Positions 1-8,832 of a DNA stretch of 54,541 bases are shown here, in pieces. The DNA is from DATCJU01 sp036562635 (GTDB lineage: Bacteria; Actinomycetota; Actinomycetes; Mycobacteriales; Pseudonocardiaceae), in the NCBI GenBank assembly GCA_036562635.1, contig DATCJU010000002.1, forward strand, positions 1-54,541. The letters run 5' to 3'. The notes below the pieces were generated by a model. It was given only the letters and a program-made list of their open reading frames with translations. It did no database searches and was not told the DNA's origin. The position numbers and the translations under genes are program-made. The first letter of the stretch is position 1; every line of letters begins with the position of its first letter.

Positions 1-689
<689 letters not shown>

Positions 690-906
690 TGACCAAACCT
701 CCCTCGAGCTGGCGCGGTCACACCCGCGAGTGAATTGGATTCGCGAACGGGGGTGTTTCGAGGACAGCGTCGTCCCGCTGGGGGGAGCGTACCTGCGGGC
801 CGGGTCGTCGGGCTCCCGAAGTTGTTGCGCGCCACTAGCCTGAGTGGCCCACGGGCCCGTGGCGGAGGCTCGGCTCACCGTTGTGGCGACAGGTGTGGAG
901 GATCGG

Positions 907-2157
907 GTGCGGGCGAGTGACCTGGTGACGGAACCCTCTTCCGAGCCGTCACCCGGGACCGACGGACGGACGGGGACGGCGGAACCCGGCACGGACCACG
1001 TCGTACGTCCGTCCCACCTGCTGGGATGGGCACTGCGGTCGCGCGTCGCCCACCTGCTGGCTCCCGCGGCGGTCTACCTGTTGGTGCGCCAGCTCGGTCT
1101 GCTGGTGCTGGAGTGGATGGCCGGCCGCAACAACACCACGACCACCGAAGCCCTGACCTCCTGGGACGGTCAGTGGTTCCTGGCCATCGCCCACCGCGGG
1201 TACGACGGGGTGCCGTACAACCTGGTGGACGCGTTCGGCCGGCGCAGCGCGGAGACCCCGCTGGCCTTCTTCCCCGGTTATCCGCTGCTGGTGCGCTGGA
1301 CGTCCGAGCTGCCGGGCGTCGGCCTGATCACCGCCGCGTTCACGGTCAGTGTCGTCGCCGGGGTGTGCTGTGCCTACGCCCTGGTCCGGCTCGGGGAACG
1401 GGTGGGGGGCTCCCGGCGGGTCGGTCTGATGCTCGTGGCGCTCTTCGCCGCGTCCCCGATGGCCGTGGTGCTGTCCATGGCCTACTCGGAGGCCCTGTTC
1501 TGCGCCCTGGCGGCCTGGGCGCTGGTGGGGGTGCTGGAACGGCGTTGGCTGCTGGCGGGACTCTGCTGCGCGGCGGCCGGGTTGGTGCGCCCGACCGCCG
1601 GGGCTCTGGTCGCCGCGGTCGGCCTGGCCGCTCTCGTCGCGGTGGTGCGTCGCCGGGACGGGTGGCGTCCGTGGGTGGCGGGGCTGCTCGCACCGGTCGG
1701 ACTGCTCGGCTACCTCGGCTGGGTGGCGCTGCGCACTGGGCGTTGGGACGGCTGGTTCGCCCTGCAGCAGCGCGGGTGGGCGTCGAAGTTCGACTGGGGC
1801 GCCGCCACCTGGCGGTTCACCCTGGACGCCCTGGCCTCGGGGCGGTCGGTGCTGGAGCTGGGCACGGTGTGGATCGTGGGCGTCGCGCTCGTCCTGCTGG
1901 TGGTGGCGGTGCGGATGCGCATGCCGTGGCCGCTGGTGGTGTTCGCGATCGGGGTGCTGGTGATGGACCTGGGCTCCAACGGGCTGATGAACTCCAAGGC
2001 CCGGCTGCTGCTCCCCGCGTTCACCCTGCTGCTGCCGGCGGCGATCGGCCTGGCCCGGCGCCGACCGGGCACCGCGGTGTCGGTGCTGGTCGGGGTCGCC
2101 CTGTTCAGCGCCTGGTTCGGGGCCTACTCCATCACCTCGTGGGGGTACGCCATCTAG
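907..2157 (+). CDS. Polytopic mannosyltransferase-like membrane protein (PIG-V-like)
   Basis: Integral membrane protein of about 416 residues with roughly ten hydrophobic segments. After the first membrane segment it carries the motif WDGQWFLAIAHRGYD, which matches the DGxWF..IA..GY luminal motif of the PIG-V/GPI-mannosyltransferase-2-like family. It therefore probably transfers a sugar from a polyprenyl-phosphate donor on the outer membrane face. The acceptor is unknown. The frame is open from GTG 844, but GTG 907 is preferred because GGAGG (897-901) sits 5 bases before it. The residues between the two starts look like non-conserved linker. The downstream nitroreductase follows after 47 bases. 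Confidence 0.75.
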   Translation: MRASDLVTEPSSEPSPGTDGRTGTAEPGTDHVVRPSHLLGWALRSRVAHLLAPAAVYLLVRQLGLLVLEWMAGRNNTTTTEALTSWDGQWFLAIAHRGYDGVPYNLVDAFGRRSAETPLAFFPGYPLLVRWTSELPGVGLITAAFTVSVVAGVCCAYALVRLGERVGGSRRVGLMLVALFAASPMAVVLSMAYSEALFCALAAWALVGVLERRWLLAGLCCAAAGLVRPTAGALVAAVGLAALVAVVRRRDGWRPWVAGLLAPVGLLGYLGWVALRTGRWDGWFALQQRGWASKFDWGAATWRFTLDALASGRSVLELGTVWIVGVALVLLVVAVRMRMPWPLVVFAIGVLVMDLGSNGLMNSKARLLLPAFTLLLPAAIGLARRRPGTAVSVLVGVALFSAWFGAYSITSWGYAI

Positions 2158-2204
2158 GGCGGGAGGTCCCCCACCGGAGCGCCCACTTCGTCAAAGATGC
2201 AACC

Positions 2205-2828
2205 ATGTCGGGCATGCCGGCGAAGGTCTGGAACATCCCCGAGGGCACTCCCCGCACCGACGCGAGCGTCCCGCTGCACCCGGTGATCGAGCAGCGCTGG
2301 AGCCCGCGTGCCCTGGACCCGACGGCGACGATCGACGGCGAGGCACTGCGGGCCCTGTTCGAGGCCGCCCGCTGGGCGCCGTCGTGGGGCAACACCCAGC
2401 CGGCCCGGTACCTGGTCGGTCTGCGCGGCGACGAGACCTTCGAACGGATCTTCGACACCCTCACCCCCGGCAACCGCAGCTGGGCCGGTGCGGCCGCGGC
2501 CCTGGTGGTCGGGCTGGTGGTGACCCACGACGGGGACGGCAAGCCCCTGGCCTACACCGACTATGGGCTGGCCCTGGCCGTGCAGCAGCTCGCGGTGCAG
2601 GCGGTGGCCGAGGGGTGGGCGACCCACCAGATGGCCGGGTTCGACGCGACCGCGCTGCGCACCGCCTTCGCGCTGCCCGGGACGGTGGAGCCGCGGATCG
2701 TGGTGGCGGTCGGTCGCCCCACCGACAGGGCCCCCGAGGAGCTGCTGGCCCGGGACGCGCGGCCGCGGCACCGGATCCCGTTGTCCGAGCTGGTGTTCAC
2801 CAAGTCCTGGGGCACCCCCGCCTTCTGA
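2205..2828 (+). CDS. Nitroreductase family protein
   Basis: About 207 residues of the FMN-dependent nitroreductase fold. The N-terminal block HPVIEQRWSPRALDP and EAARWAPSWGNTQPAR contains the Arg-Ser-x-Arg and Ser/Trp-x-N-x-QP elements that contact FMN phosphate. DYGLALAVQQLAVQAVAEGW is the usual central helix. Such enzymes reduce nitro compounds, quinones or enones with NAD(P)H; the natural substrate is not predictable. The start ATG 2205 lacks a good ribosome site, but AAAGAT lies six bases before it, an arrangement that could give a leaderless mRNA. An upstream in-frame extension exists only as a shadow of the previous gene. Confidence 0.8.
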   Translation: MSGMPAKVWNIPEGTPRTDASVPLHPVIEQRWSPRALDPTATIDGEALRALFEAARWAPSWGNTQPARYLVGLRGDETFERIFDTLTPGNRSWAGAAAALVVGLVVTHDGDGKPLAYTDYGLALAVQQLAVQAVAEGWATHQMAGFDATALRTAFALPGTVEPRIVVAVGRPTDRAPEELLARDARPRHRIPLSELVFTKSWGTPAF

Positions 2829-2867
2829 GCCCCGGGCCGGCTCCGCCACGGTGTCGTGCCGGACGGG

Positions 2868-3197
2868 TCAGGCCCGGCCCACGCGGTTGATCAGCTTCCC
2901 GCCCAGGGAGGCGACGACCAGCCAGAACACCGCGGCGATGCCGTAGTTGACCAGGACACGCAGCTCGGCGTCCGACGGCAGGAACAGGTCCCGGAACCCC
3001 AGGGCCAACGGCTCGGCCCAGTGGGCCACGAACCGGGTGATGCCGTTGTCCGGATTGGCCCCGGCGATCGTGAGCACGACGTGCATGGTGAGCAGCATGG
3101 CGGCCAGGTTGCCCAGCCAGCGCACCACCTCACCGGCGGCCCGGACCACTGTGGCCCGGGGGCCGGCCGCCCGGTTCCGTTCGAGGTGTCGGCCCAT
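2868..3197 (-). CDS. Small YggT-like membrane protein
   Basis: Predicted 109-residue membrane protein with a basic N-terminus and two clear hydrophobic helices (about residues 30-48 and 84-100). Between them the block ANPDNGITRFVAHWAEPLALGFRDLF resembles the N-P-x3-x-W/W-P-R-x-F spacing of the YggT family. YggT-like proteins are small polytopic proteins of poorly defined role, often linked to cell division or osmotic response. The start is ATG 3197; no Shine-Dalgarno is visible, and CACACT lies six bases upstream. It is convergent with the nitroreductase and divergent from leuA. Function cannot be assigned beyond a membrane protein. Confidence 0.65.
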   Translation of the reverse strand: MGRHLERNRAAGPRATVVRAAGEVVRWLGNLAAMLLTMHVVLTIAGANPDNGITRFVAHWAEPLALGFRDLFLPSDAELRVLVNYGIAAVFWLVVASLGGKLINRVGRA

Positions 3198-3385
3198 GGG
3201 CGGAGTGTGACACGCGCAATCACCCTGACGGTACCGCCTGGTAGGTACACCACCGGCCCCTGTCGATCACCCCGACGGAGGCTCTCCCTGCGGCCCGGTG
3301 CCCCACACCGCGGTGCGCACCCGGTGGACCCGTCCGGTGAGCACGATCGGACAACCGACGGAATCCGCCACTCTCACCAGCAATT

Positions 3386-3400
3386 TCCCATGAAATGGGA
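3386..3400. repeat. Inverted repeat upstream of leu leader
   Basis: TCCCAT-GAA-ATGGGA is a perfect 6+6 dyad. It lies about 30 bases before the proposed -10 of the leu leader, a suitable place for a repressor or activator site. No regulator is identified in the window. Confidence 0.4.
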
Positions 3401-3429
3401 GCGGTTTCCCAATCATGGAACCGAGCCGT

Positions 3430-3435
3430 TACCCT
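3430..3435 (+). promoter_or_regulatory. -10 element for leaderless leu leader
   Basis: TACCCT fits the actinobacterial TANNNT -10 consensus and is separated by seven bases from the GTG of the leader peptide. A transcript would therefore start at or next to that GTG and be leaderless. No convincing -35 is seen. Confidence 0.5.
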
Positions 3436-3442
3436 GACGCCC

Positions 3443-3484
3443 GTGCTGCGTGCTCTCCTGCTTCGCCGCCGCGACGGGGTCTGA
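3443..3484 (+). CDS. leuL: Leucine-rich leader peptide of leuA
   Basis: Thirteen-codon reading frame, V-L-R-A-L-L-L-R-R-R-D-G-V then TGA. Four of the first seven codons are Leu (CTG, CTC, CTG, CTT), followed by an Arg run. It lies about 100 bases before leuA and its last codons form the left arm of a strong hairpin (3469-3506). This is the layout of ribosome-mediated attenuation known for actinobacterial leucine genes: when Leu-tRNA is scarce the ribosome stalls on the Leu codons and changes the downstream fold. The GTG start has no room for a Shine-Dalgarno, which fits a leaderless message. The position and Leu content are seen; the regulatory role is inferred. Confidence 0.7.
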   Translation: MLRALLLRRRDGV

Positions 3485-3506
3485 TCCGACCGGCCCCCCG
3501 TCGCGG
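3469..3506 (+). promoter_or_regulatory. Attenuator-like hairpin overlapping leu leader
   Basis: CCGCGACGGGG (3469-3479) pairs perfectly over 11 bases with CCCCGTCGCGG (3496-3506), with a 16-base loop. The left arm lies inside the leader peptide's Arg-Arg-Asp-Gly codons, so a translating ribosome would block it. No U-tract follows directly, so it may act as a pause/antiterminator arm or mask translation rather than be a simple terminator. Confidence 0.6.
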
Positions 3507-3580
3507 AGTTCGGCGTTGCACCGCCATCGCAGCCGGTCACCGTTCCCGGCAAGCGAGAGCGAGCAGGAGTTCCTCCCCCG

Positions 3581-5374
3581 ATGACGACCCGTTCCGACGC
3601 CTTCACGTCCGCAGCCAGCCGTATCCGCACCCCCTCCCGACCCGCACCGGCCGACCAGCCGTCCTGGAACCCGCAGCGGGGCAGCTCCATGCCGGTGCAC
3701 CGCTACCGGCCGTTCCACGAACTGGTCGAGGGCATCTCCCTGCCCGACCGCACCTGGCCCGACCGCCGCATCACCCGGGCCCCGCTGTGGTGCGCCGTCG
3801 ACCTGCGTGACGGGAACCAGGCCCTGATCGACCCGATGTCCCCGGCGCGCAAGCGCCGGATGTTCGACCTGCTGGTCCGGATGGGCTTCAAGGAGATCGA
3901 GGTCGGGTTCCCCGCGGCCAGCCAGACCGACTACGACTTCGTCCGGGAGATCATCGAGGACGAGGTCATCCCGGACGACGTCACCATCCAGGTGCTGGTG
4001 CAGTGCCGTCCCGAACTGATCGAACGCACCTTCCAGGCCCTGGAGGGCGCCCCACGGGCCATCGTGCACATCTACAACTCGACCTCGATCCTGCAGCGCC
4101 GCGTGGTGTTCAAGTCGGACCGCGAGGGTGTCAAGCGGATCGCCACCGAGGCGGCGAAGCTGGTCCTGGACTACGCCGAGCGGTACCCGGAGACCGACTT
4201 CCGCTGGCAGTACTCGCCGGAGTCCTACACCGGCACCGAGCTGTCCTACGCCGCCGAGGTGTGCAACGCGGTCACCGAGATCTGGCAGCCGACGCCGGAG
4301 CGGCCGGCGATCGTGAACCTGCCGGCCACCGTCGAGATGGCCACCCCGAACGTCTACGCCGACTCCATCGAGTGGATGCACCGCAACCTGGACCGGCGCG
4401 ACTCGGTGATCCTCTCGCTGCACCCGCACAACGACCGGGGCACCGCGGTGGCCGCGGCCGAGCTGGGCTACATGGCCGGCGCCGACCGCATCGAGGGCTG
4501 CCTGTTCGGCAACGGCGAGCGCACCGGCAACGTCTGCCTGGTCACGCTGGCCATGAACCTGTTCAGCCAGGGCATCGATCCGCAGCTGGACTTCTCCGAC
4601 ATCGACGAGATCCGCCGCACCGTCGAGTACTGCAACCAGCTCCCGGTGCACGAGCGGCACCCCTACGGGGGTGACCTGGTCTACACCGCCTTCTCCGGCA
4701 GCCACCAGGACGCCATCAAGAAGGGCTTCGAGGCACTGGAGGCCGAGGCCAAGAAGTCGGGCGTGCACGTCGACGACGCCCCCTGGGAGGTCCCGTACCT
4801 GCCGATCGACCCCAAGGACGTCGGCCGCAGCTACGAGGCCGTGATCCGGGTGAACTCGCAGTCCGGCAAGGGCGGCGTCGCCTACGTGATGAAGACCGAG
4901 CACCACCTGGACCTGCCGCGGCGGCTGCAGATCGAGTTCTCCCGGGTCGTCCAGGAGGTCACCGACACCGAGGGTGGCGAGATCACCCCCAAGGAGATGT
5001 GGGACATCTTCGCCACCGAGTACCTGCACCCGACCACCCCGCTGGAGCTGGTGCGGCACCGGGTGGCCGACGTCGGCGCCGGGCAGGACGAGATCACCGC
5101 GACCATCCGGGTCGAGGGCGAGGTGCACGAGGTGACCGGCTCCGGCAACGGCCCCATCGCCGCGTTCGTCGACGCCCTGGCCACCGTCGGCTACGACGTA
5201 CGCGTGCTGGACTACACCGAGCACGCCATGAGCGCCGGCGACGACGCACGTGCCGCGTCCTACGTCGAGTGCGCCGTGGGCGACCGGGTGCTGTGGGGCG
5301 TGGGCGTGGACAGCTCGATCGTCACCGCGTCCCTGCGGGCCGTGGTGTCCGCGGTGAACCGCGCATACCGCTGA
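3581..5374 (+). CDS. leuA: 2-isopropylmalate synthase
   Basis: Condenses acetyl-CoA with 2-ketoisovalerate, the first committed step of leucine synthesis. The 597-residue length matches the long actinobacterial LeuA. The catalytic TIM barrel has LRDGNQALIDPM near residue 85 and LHPHNDRGTAV with GCLFGNGERTGN around residues 285-315, which hold the metal-binding His pair. The C-terminal part carries the LeuA dimer/regulatory domain for leucine feedback. The start is ATG 3581 behind AGGAG. The upstream leader peptide and hairpin suggest attenuation in addition to feedback inhibition. It stands alone; leuB/C/D are not in the window. Confidence 0.97.
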   Translation: MTTRSDAFTSAASRIRTPSRPAPADQPSWNPQRGSSMPVHRYRPFHELVEGISLPDRTWPDRRITRAPLWCAVDLRDGNQALIDPMSPARKRRMFDLLVRMGFKEIEVGFPAASQTDYDFVREIIEDEVIPDDVTIQVLVQCRPELIERTFQALEGAPRAIVHIYNSTSILQRRVVFKSDREGVKRIATEAAKLVLDYAERYPETDFRWQYSPESYTGTELSYAAEVCNAVTEIWQPTPERPAIVNLPATVEMATPNVYADSIEWMHRNLDRRDSVILSLHPHNDRGTAVAAAELGYMAGADRIEGCLFGNGERTGNVCLVTLAMNLFSQGIDPQLDFSDIDEIRRTVEYCNQLPVHERHPYGGDLVYTAFSGSHQDAIKKGFEALEAEAKKSGVHVDDAPWEVPYLPIDPKDVGRSYEAVIRVNSQSGKGGVAYVMKTEHHLDLPRRLQIEFSRVVQEVTDTEGGEITPKEMWDIFATEYLHPTTPLELVRHRVADVGAGQDEITATIRVEGEVHEVTGSGNGPIAAFVDALATVGYDVRVLDYTEHAMSAGDDARAASYVECAVGDRVLWGVGVDSSIVTASLRAVVSAVNRAYR

Positions 5375-5576
5375 CCTCTCCTGCTCGTCGGGCTCCTCGG
5401 GCGCCGTTCAGGGCGGTGAGCCGGCCGCGGGGGTGAAGACCTCGGTGGTGGGACGGCTCACCGCCCCTTCGGTGTCCCGGTCCCGATGAGGCCACCGCGC
5501 CTCGGATACCCCGGAACGTGCCGTGTCCGCACCGCGGTGACCCGGACACCCCGGGAATCACCCGGCGGCGTCACGC
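5375..5576. other. Intergenic, no gene seen
   Basis: GC-rich spacer after leuA. No reading frame with a convincing start or motif was found. It is followed by two hairpins that separate leuA from the convergent ABC transporter operon. Confidence 0.5.
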
Positions 5577-5619
5577 CCGTGCCCCGGCCGCCGCCCACCC
5601 TGCGGGGTCCCGGGCACGG
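5577..5619 (+). terminator. Possible leuA terminator hairpin
   Basis: CCGTGCCC pairs with GGGCACGG over eight bases around a long GC-rich loop. It lies 200 bases after leuA. It is weaker than the 5643-5684 hairpin. Confidence 0.35.
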
Positions 5620-5642
5620 CACCGGGATACGGTCCCGGAGAA

Positions 5643-5684
5643 CACGTCGGGGTGGGCACGCGACGGCGTGCCCACCCCGACGTG
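5643..5684. terminator. Strong bidirectional terminator between leuA and dppF
   Basis: An 18-base perfect stem, left arm 5643-5660 and right arm 5667-5684, with a 6-base loop. It is placed 12 bases beyond the dppF stop and between convergent genes, so it can end both transcripts. There is no long T-run, as is common in GC-rich actinobacteria. Confidence 0.8.
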
Positions 5685-5696
5685 GGGGTCACGGCT

Positions 5697-6863
5697 TCAG
5701 GGACCGAGCACCTCGGTGACCGAGGCCGGCCCGGTGAGCGTGGCGTCCGGGTCGACGGAGGCGTCCTCCTGGACCATCTCGGCCTGCACCGCGTGCGGCT
5801 GGATCCGGCCCGCCCGGATCTCCTCCGCCCAGTGGCAGGCCACCCGGTGTCCCGGCAGCACCTCGCGCAGCTGTGGCCGCTCGGTGTCGCACCGCTGCGG
5901 CTGCCGCCACGGGCACCGGGTGTGGAACCGGCAGCCGGCCGGCGGGTTGGCCGGTGAGGGCAGGTCACCGGTGAGCAGGATGCGCTCCCGACGGTCCTCC
6001 AGGTCGGGGTCGGGCACCGGGACCGCGGACAGCAGCGCCCTGGTGTAGGGGTGCAGCGGCTCGGCGTACAGCTCGTCCGAGCCCGCCTCCTCCACCAGAC
6101 CGCCCAGGTACATCACACCCACCCGGTCGGAGATGTGCCGCACCACCGCCAGGTCGTGCGCCACCACCAGGTAGGTGAGCCCGAACTCCTCCTGCAGGTC
6201 CTCCAGCAGGTTGACCACCTGGGCCTGCACCGAGACGTCCAGTGCGGACACCGGTTCGTCGGCCACGATCAGGTCCGGTTCCACCGACAGCGCGCGGGCG
6301 ATGCCGATGCGCTGCCGCTGACCGCCGGAGAACTCGTGCGGGTACTTGCGCAGCGCGGTCGAGGGCAGCCCGACGGCAGACAGCAGCTCGCGCAGCCGCC
6401 GCCCGGTGGCCTCGCGGCCCCGGTCCAGACCGTGGGCCCGCAGTCCCTCCACCAGGATCGACTCCACCGACTGTCGGGGGTCCAGGCTGGACAGCGGGTC
6501 CTGGAAGACCATCTGCATCCGCCGCCGCATCCGGCGCAGCGCCTCGCCCCGCATCGTGGACAGGTCGACACCGTCGAACACCACCCGACCACCGGTGGGC
6601 TCGATCAGCTTCAGCATCGCCCGGCCGAGGGTGGACTTGCCGCAGCCGGACTCGCCGACCAGGCCGTAGGTCTCCCCACGCCGGATCCGCAGGTCCACCC
6701 CGTCCACCGCGTAGACGTAGCCGACCGTGCGGTCCAGCAGGATGCCGCGCTTGATCGGGAAGTGCACCTTCAGGTCGGAGACCTCGACCAGCACCTCACC
6801 GTTCGCCGCGGACTCCTGCTCGACCGCGGTCCCGGTGTCCTGCGACTCGTCGGTCGTGGTCAC
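5697..6863 (-). CDS. dppF: Oligopeptide ABC transporter ATP-binding protein (DppF/OppF-like)
   Basis: Second ATPase of a peptide importer, about 388 residues, cytosolic face of the membrane. It has Walker A GESGCGKST, Q-loop VFQDPLSSLDP, signature FSGGQRQRIGIARAL and Walker B LIVADEPVSALDV. The oligopeptide/dipeptide C-terminal extension has HPYTRALLSAVP and the CRFHTRCP Cys cluster. The tail beyond it (about 40 residues, acidic) is not conserved. The start GTG 6863 overlaps the dppD stop in GTGA, so the two ATPases are translationally coupled and probably heterodimerise. Last gene of the operon. Confidence 0.92.
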   Translation of the reverse strand: MTTTDESQDTGTAVEQESAANGEVLVEVSDLKVHFPIKRGILLDRTVGYVYAVDGVDLRIRRGETYGLVGESGCGKSTLGRAMLKLIEPTGGRVVFDGVDLSTMRGEALRRMRRRMQMVFQDPLSSLDPRQSVESILVEGLRAHGLDRGREATGRRLRELLSAVGLPSTALRKYPHEFSGGQRQRIGIARALSVEPDLIVADEPVSALDVSVQAQVVNLLEDLQEEFGLTYLVVAHDLAVVRHISDRVGVMYLGGLVEEAGSDELYAEPLHPYTRALLSAVPVPDPDLEDRRERILLTGDLPSPANPPAGCRFHTRCPWRQPQRCDTERPQLREVLPGHRVACHWAEEIRAGRIQPHAVQAEMVQEDASVDPDATLTGPASVTEVLGP

Positions 6864-7858
6864 GCGCCCACCTCCTCGCGCCGGGTCGGCTCGGCCTCCA
6901 CCGGGTTGTGGCACCGCAGCAGGCGGCCGTCCTCCTCCACCACCTCCGGGGCCCTGTGGAAACAGTCGTCCAGCGCGTTCGGGCAGCGGGGCGCGAACGC
7001 ACACCCGGTGGACCAGGGGATGTTGTCGGCCACCGACCCGCGGATCGGCTTCAGCCGCTGACCACGCGGTGCGTCCAGCCGCGGGATCGACGCCAGCAGA
7101 CCGTGCGTGTACGGGTGCCGGGGGTGGCCGAACAGCTCGCGCCGGGAGGCCCGTTCCACCACGCGCCCGCCGTAGAGCACGTTCACCTCGTCACACAGCC
7201 CGGCGACCACGCCCAGGTCGTGCGTGATCATGATCAGCGCGGTCCCGGTGTCCCGGACCAGTTCGGACAGCAGCGCCAGGATCTGCGCCTGGATGGTGAC
7301 GTCCAGCGCGGTCGTCGGTTCGTCGGCGATGAGCAGCCGCGGCCGGCAGGCCAGGGCGATGGCGATCAGCGCACGCTGCCGCATACCGCCGGAGAGCTGG
7401 TGCGGGTACTCGTTCAGCCGCCGGCGCGGGTCGGGGATGCCGACCTTGCTGAGCAGGTCGGCCGCCTCCACCATCGCCTGCTTGCGCGGCATGCCGCGGT
7501 GCCGCTCCAGCACCTCGGTCACCTGGATCCCGATGGGGATCACCGGGTTCAGCGAGGACAGCGGGTCCTGGAACACCATGCCCAGGTCACGGCCACGGCG
7601 GTCGCGCATCTGCCGCGGGGACAGCGACAGCAGCTCGGTGCCCTCGAAGCGCACCGATCCGCTCACCTCGGTCCCGCGCTGCGGCAGCAGACCCATGATC
7701 GCCAGCGAGGTCACCGACTTCCCGCAGCCGGACTCGCCGACCAGCCCGACCGTCTGGCCGGGTTCGACGTCGAAGCTCACCCCGTCCACGGCGGTGAAGG
7801 GCGGCTCGCCCTTGCGCCGGAAGACGACGGTGAGATCACGAACCTCGAGCAGTGCCAT
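6860..7858 (-). CDS. dppD: Oligopeptide ABC transporter ATP-binding protein (DppD/OppD-like)
   Basis: First ATPase of the importer, 332 residues. Motifs are Walker A GESGCGKSV, Q-loop VFQDPLSSLNP, signature LSGGMRQRALIAIAL, Walker B LLIADEPTTALDV and the C-terminal HPYTHGLLASIPRLD with CAFAPRCPNA. It follows dppC after 20 bases and overlaps dppF by four. Together with dppB and dppC it forms a five-gene uptake system. Substrate class is peptide or nickel-like by family only; the binding protein decides specificity. Confidence 0.92.
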   Translation of the reverse strand: MALLEVRDLTVVFRRKGEPPFTAVDGVSFDVEPGQTVGLVGESGCGKSVTSLAIMGLLPQRGTEVSGSVRFEGTELLSLSPRQMRDRRGRDLGMVFQDPLSSLNPVIPIGIQVTEVLERHRGMPRKQAMVEAADLLSKVGIPDPRRRLNEYPHQLSGGMRQRALIAIALACRPRLLIADEPTTALDVTIQAQILALLSELVRDTGTALIMITHDLGVVAGLCDEVNVLYGGRVVERASRRELFGHPRHPYTHGLLASIPRLDAPRGQRLKPIRGSVADNIPWSTGCAFAPRCPNALDDCFHRAPEVVEEDGRLLRCHNPVEAEPTRREEVGA

Positions 7859-7878
7859 GTCTCTCCCAGCCCTCGCCT

Positions 7879-8823
7879 TCAGCGCCTGTTCTTCGGGTCG
7901 AGGGCGTCACGCAGCGACTCGCCGACCAGGGTGAAGCCGAGGGCGACGACGATGATGCAGGCCGCGGGCCAGAACGCCAGGTTCGGGTGGCTGTCGAACA
8001 CGTCCTGGGCGCGACCGAGCATCTGCCCCCACTCGGGCGTGGAGTCGTCGGGGTTGCCCAGGCCGAGGAAGGACAGCGCGGCCGCGTCGATGATGGACAC
8101 GGCCAGCACCAGGGTGGCCTGCACGATCACCGGGCCCAGCGAGTTCGGCAGCATGTGCCGGAACACGATGGCGCTCGGTTTCACCCCCAGCGCCCGGGCC
8201 GCGAGCACGTGGTCGCTGTGCCGTTGGGCGAGCATGGAGCCGCGCAACAGCCGGGCGAACACCGGCACCTGCACGGTCGCCACGGCCAGGATCACGGTGA
8301 ACTGGCTGGGTTTGGCGAACAGTGCGCCGATGGACACGGCCAGCAGCAGGCTGGGGATGGACAGCATCACGTCCACCAGCCGCATGACCACCGAGTCCAC
8401 CCAGCCGCCCAGGGCACCGGCCAGGGTGCCGAGCACCAGGCCGCCGAACAGGCCGATCAGGGTGGCGAACACCCCGACCATCAGCGTCTGCTGCGACCCG
8501 ATCAGCAGTCGGGACAGCAGGTCACGGCCCTGGGTGTCCCCGCCGAGCGGGTGGCCCGGCTGCGGGGCGGGGATCTCGTTGCGCGCCTTGACCACCTGGT
8601 CGGCGAGCATCCGCTCGGCCGGGTCGTGGGGGGCGATGAACGGCGAGATCAGCGCCACCACGACGAAGATCAGGATGATCGCCGCGCCGAACAGGAAGAC
8701 GGGGTTGCGGCGCAGTCGCCGCCATGCGCTGACCGCGAGGCTGACCCCGGCTTCGTCCCGACCGGTGGGGGCGGCGGCCTCGGCGAGCGCGTCGATGCGT
8801 TCCTTCCGGGTAGGTGTGGCCAC
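7879..8823 (-). CDS. dppC: Peptide ABC transporter permease (DppC-like)
   Basis: Inner-membrane permease, 314 residues. An N-terminal cytosolic arm precedes the first helix (about residues 40-62). The family block PHPLGGDTQGRDLLSRLLIGSQ-type motif (here HPLGGDTQGRDLLSRLL) is present, then the BPD transporter domain with the EAA-like loop ARALGVKPSAIVFRHMLPNS. The start is GTG 8823; dppB ends 9 bases upstream. Pairs with DppB to form the channel. Confidence 0.92.
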   Translation of the reverse strand: MATPTRKERIDALAEAAAPTGRDEAGVSLAVSAWRRLRRNPVFLFGAAIILIFVVVALISPFIAPHDPAERMLADQVVKARNEIPAPQPGHPLGGDTQGRDLLSRLLIGSQQTLMVGVFATLIGLFGGLVLGTLAGALGGWVDSVVMRLVDVMLSIPSLLLAVSIGALFAKPSQFTVILAVATVQVPVFARLLRGSMLAQRHSDHVLAARALGVKPSAIVFRHMLPNSLGPVIVQATLVLAVSIIDAAALSFLGLGNPDDSTPEWGQMLGRAQDVFDSHPNLAFWPAACIIVVALGFTLVGESLRDALDPKNRR

Positions 8824-8832
8824 GTTTCCCCC

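Noticed and set aside
3413..5224. 600-codon minus-strand frame over leuA
   Set aside because: Shadow of leuA on the opposite strand; no recognisable protein.
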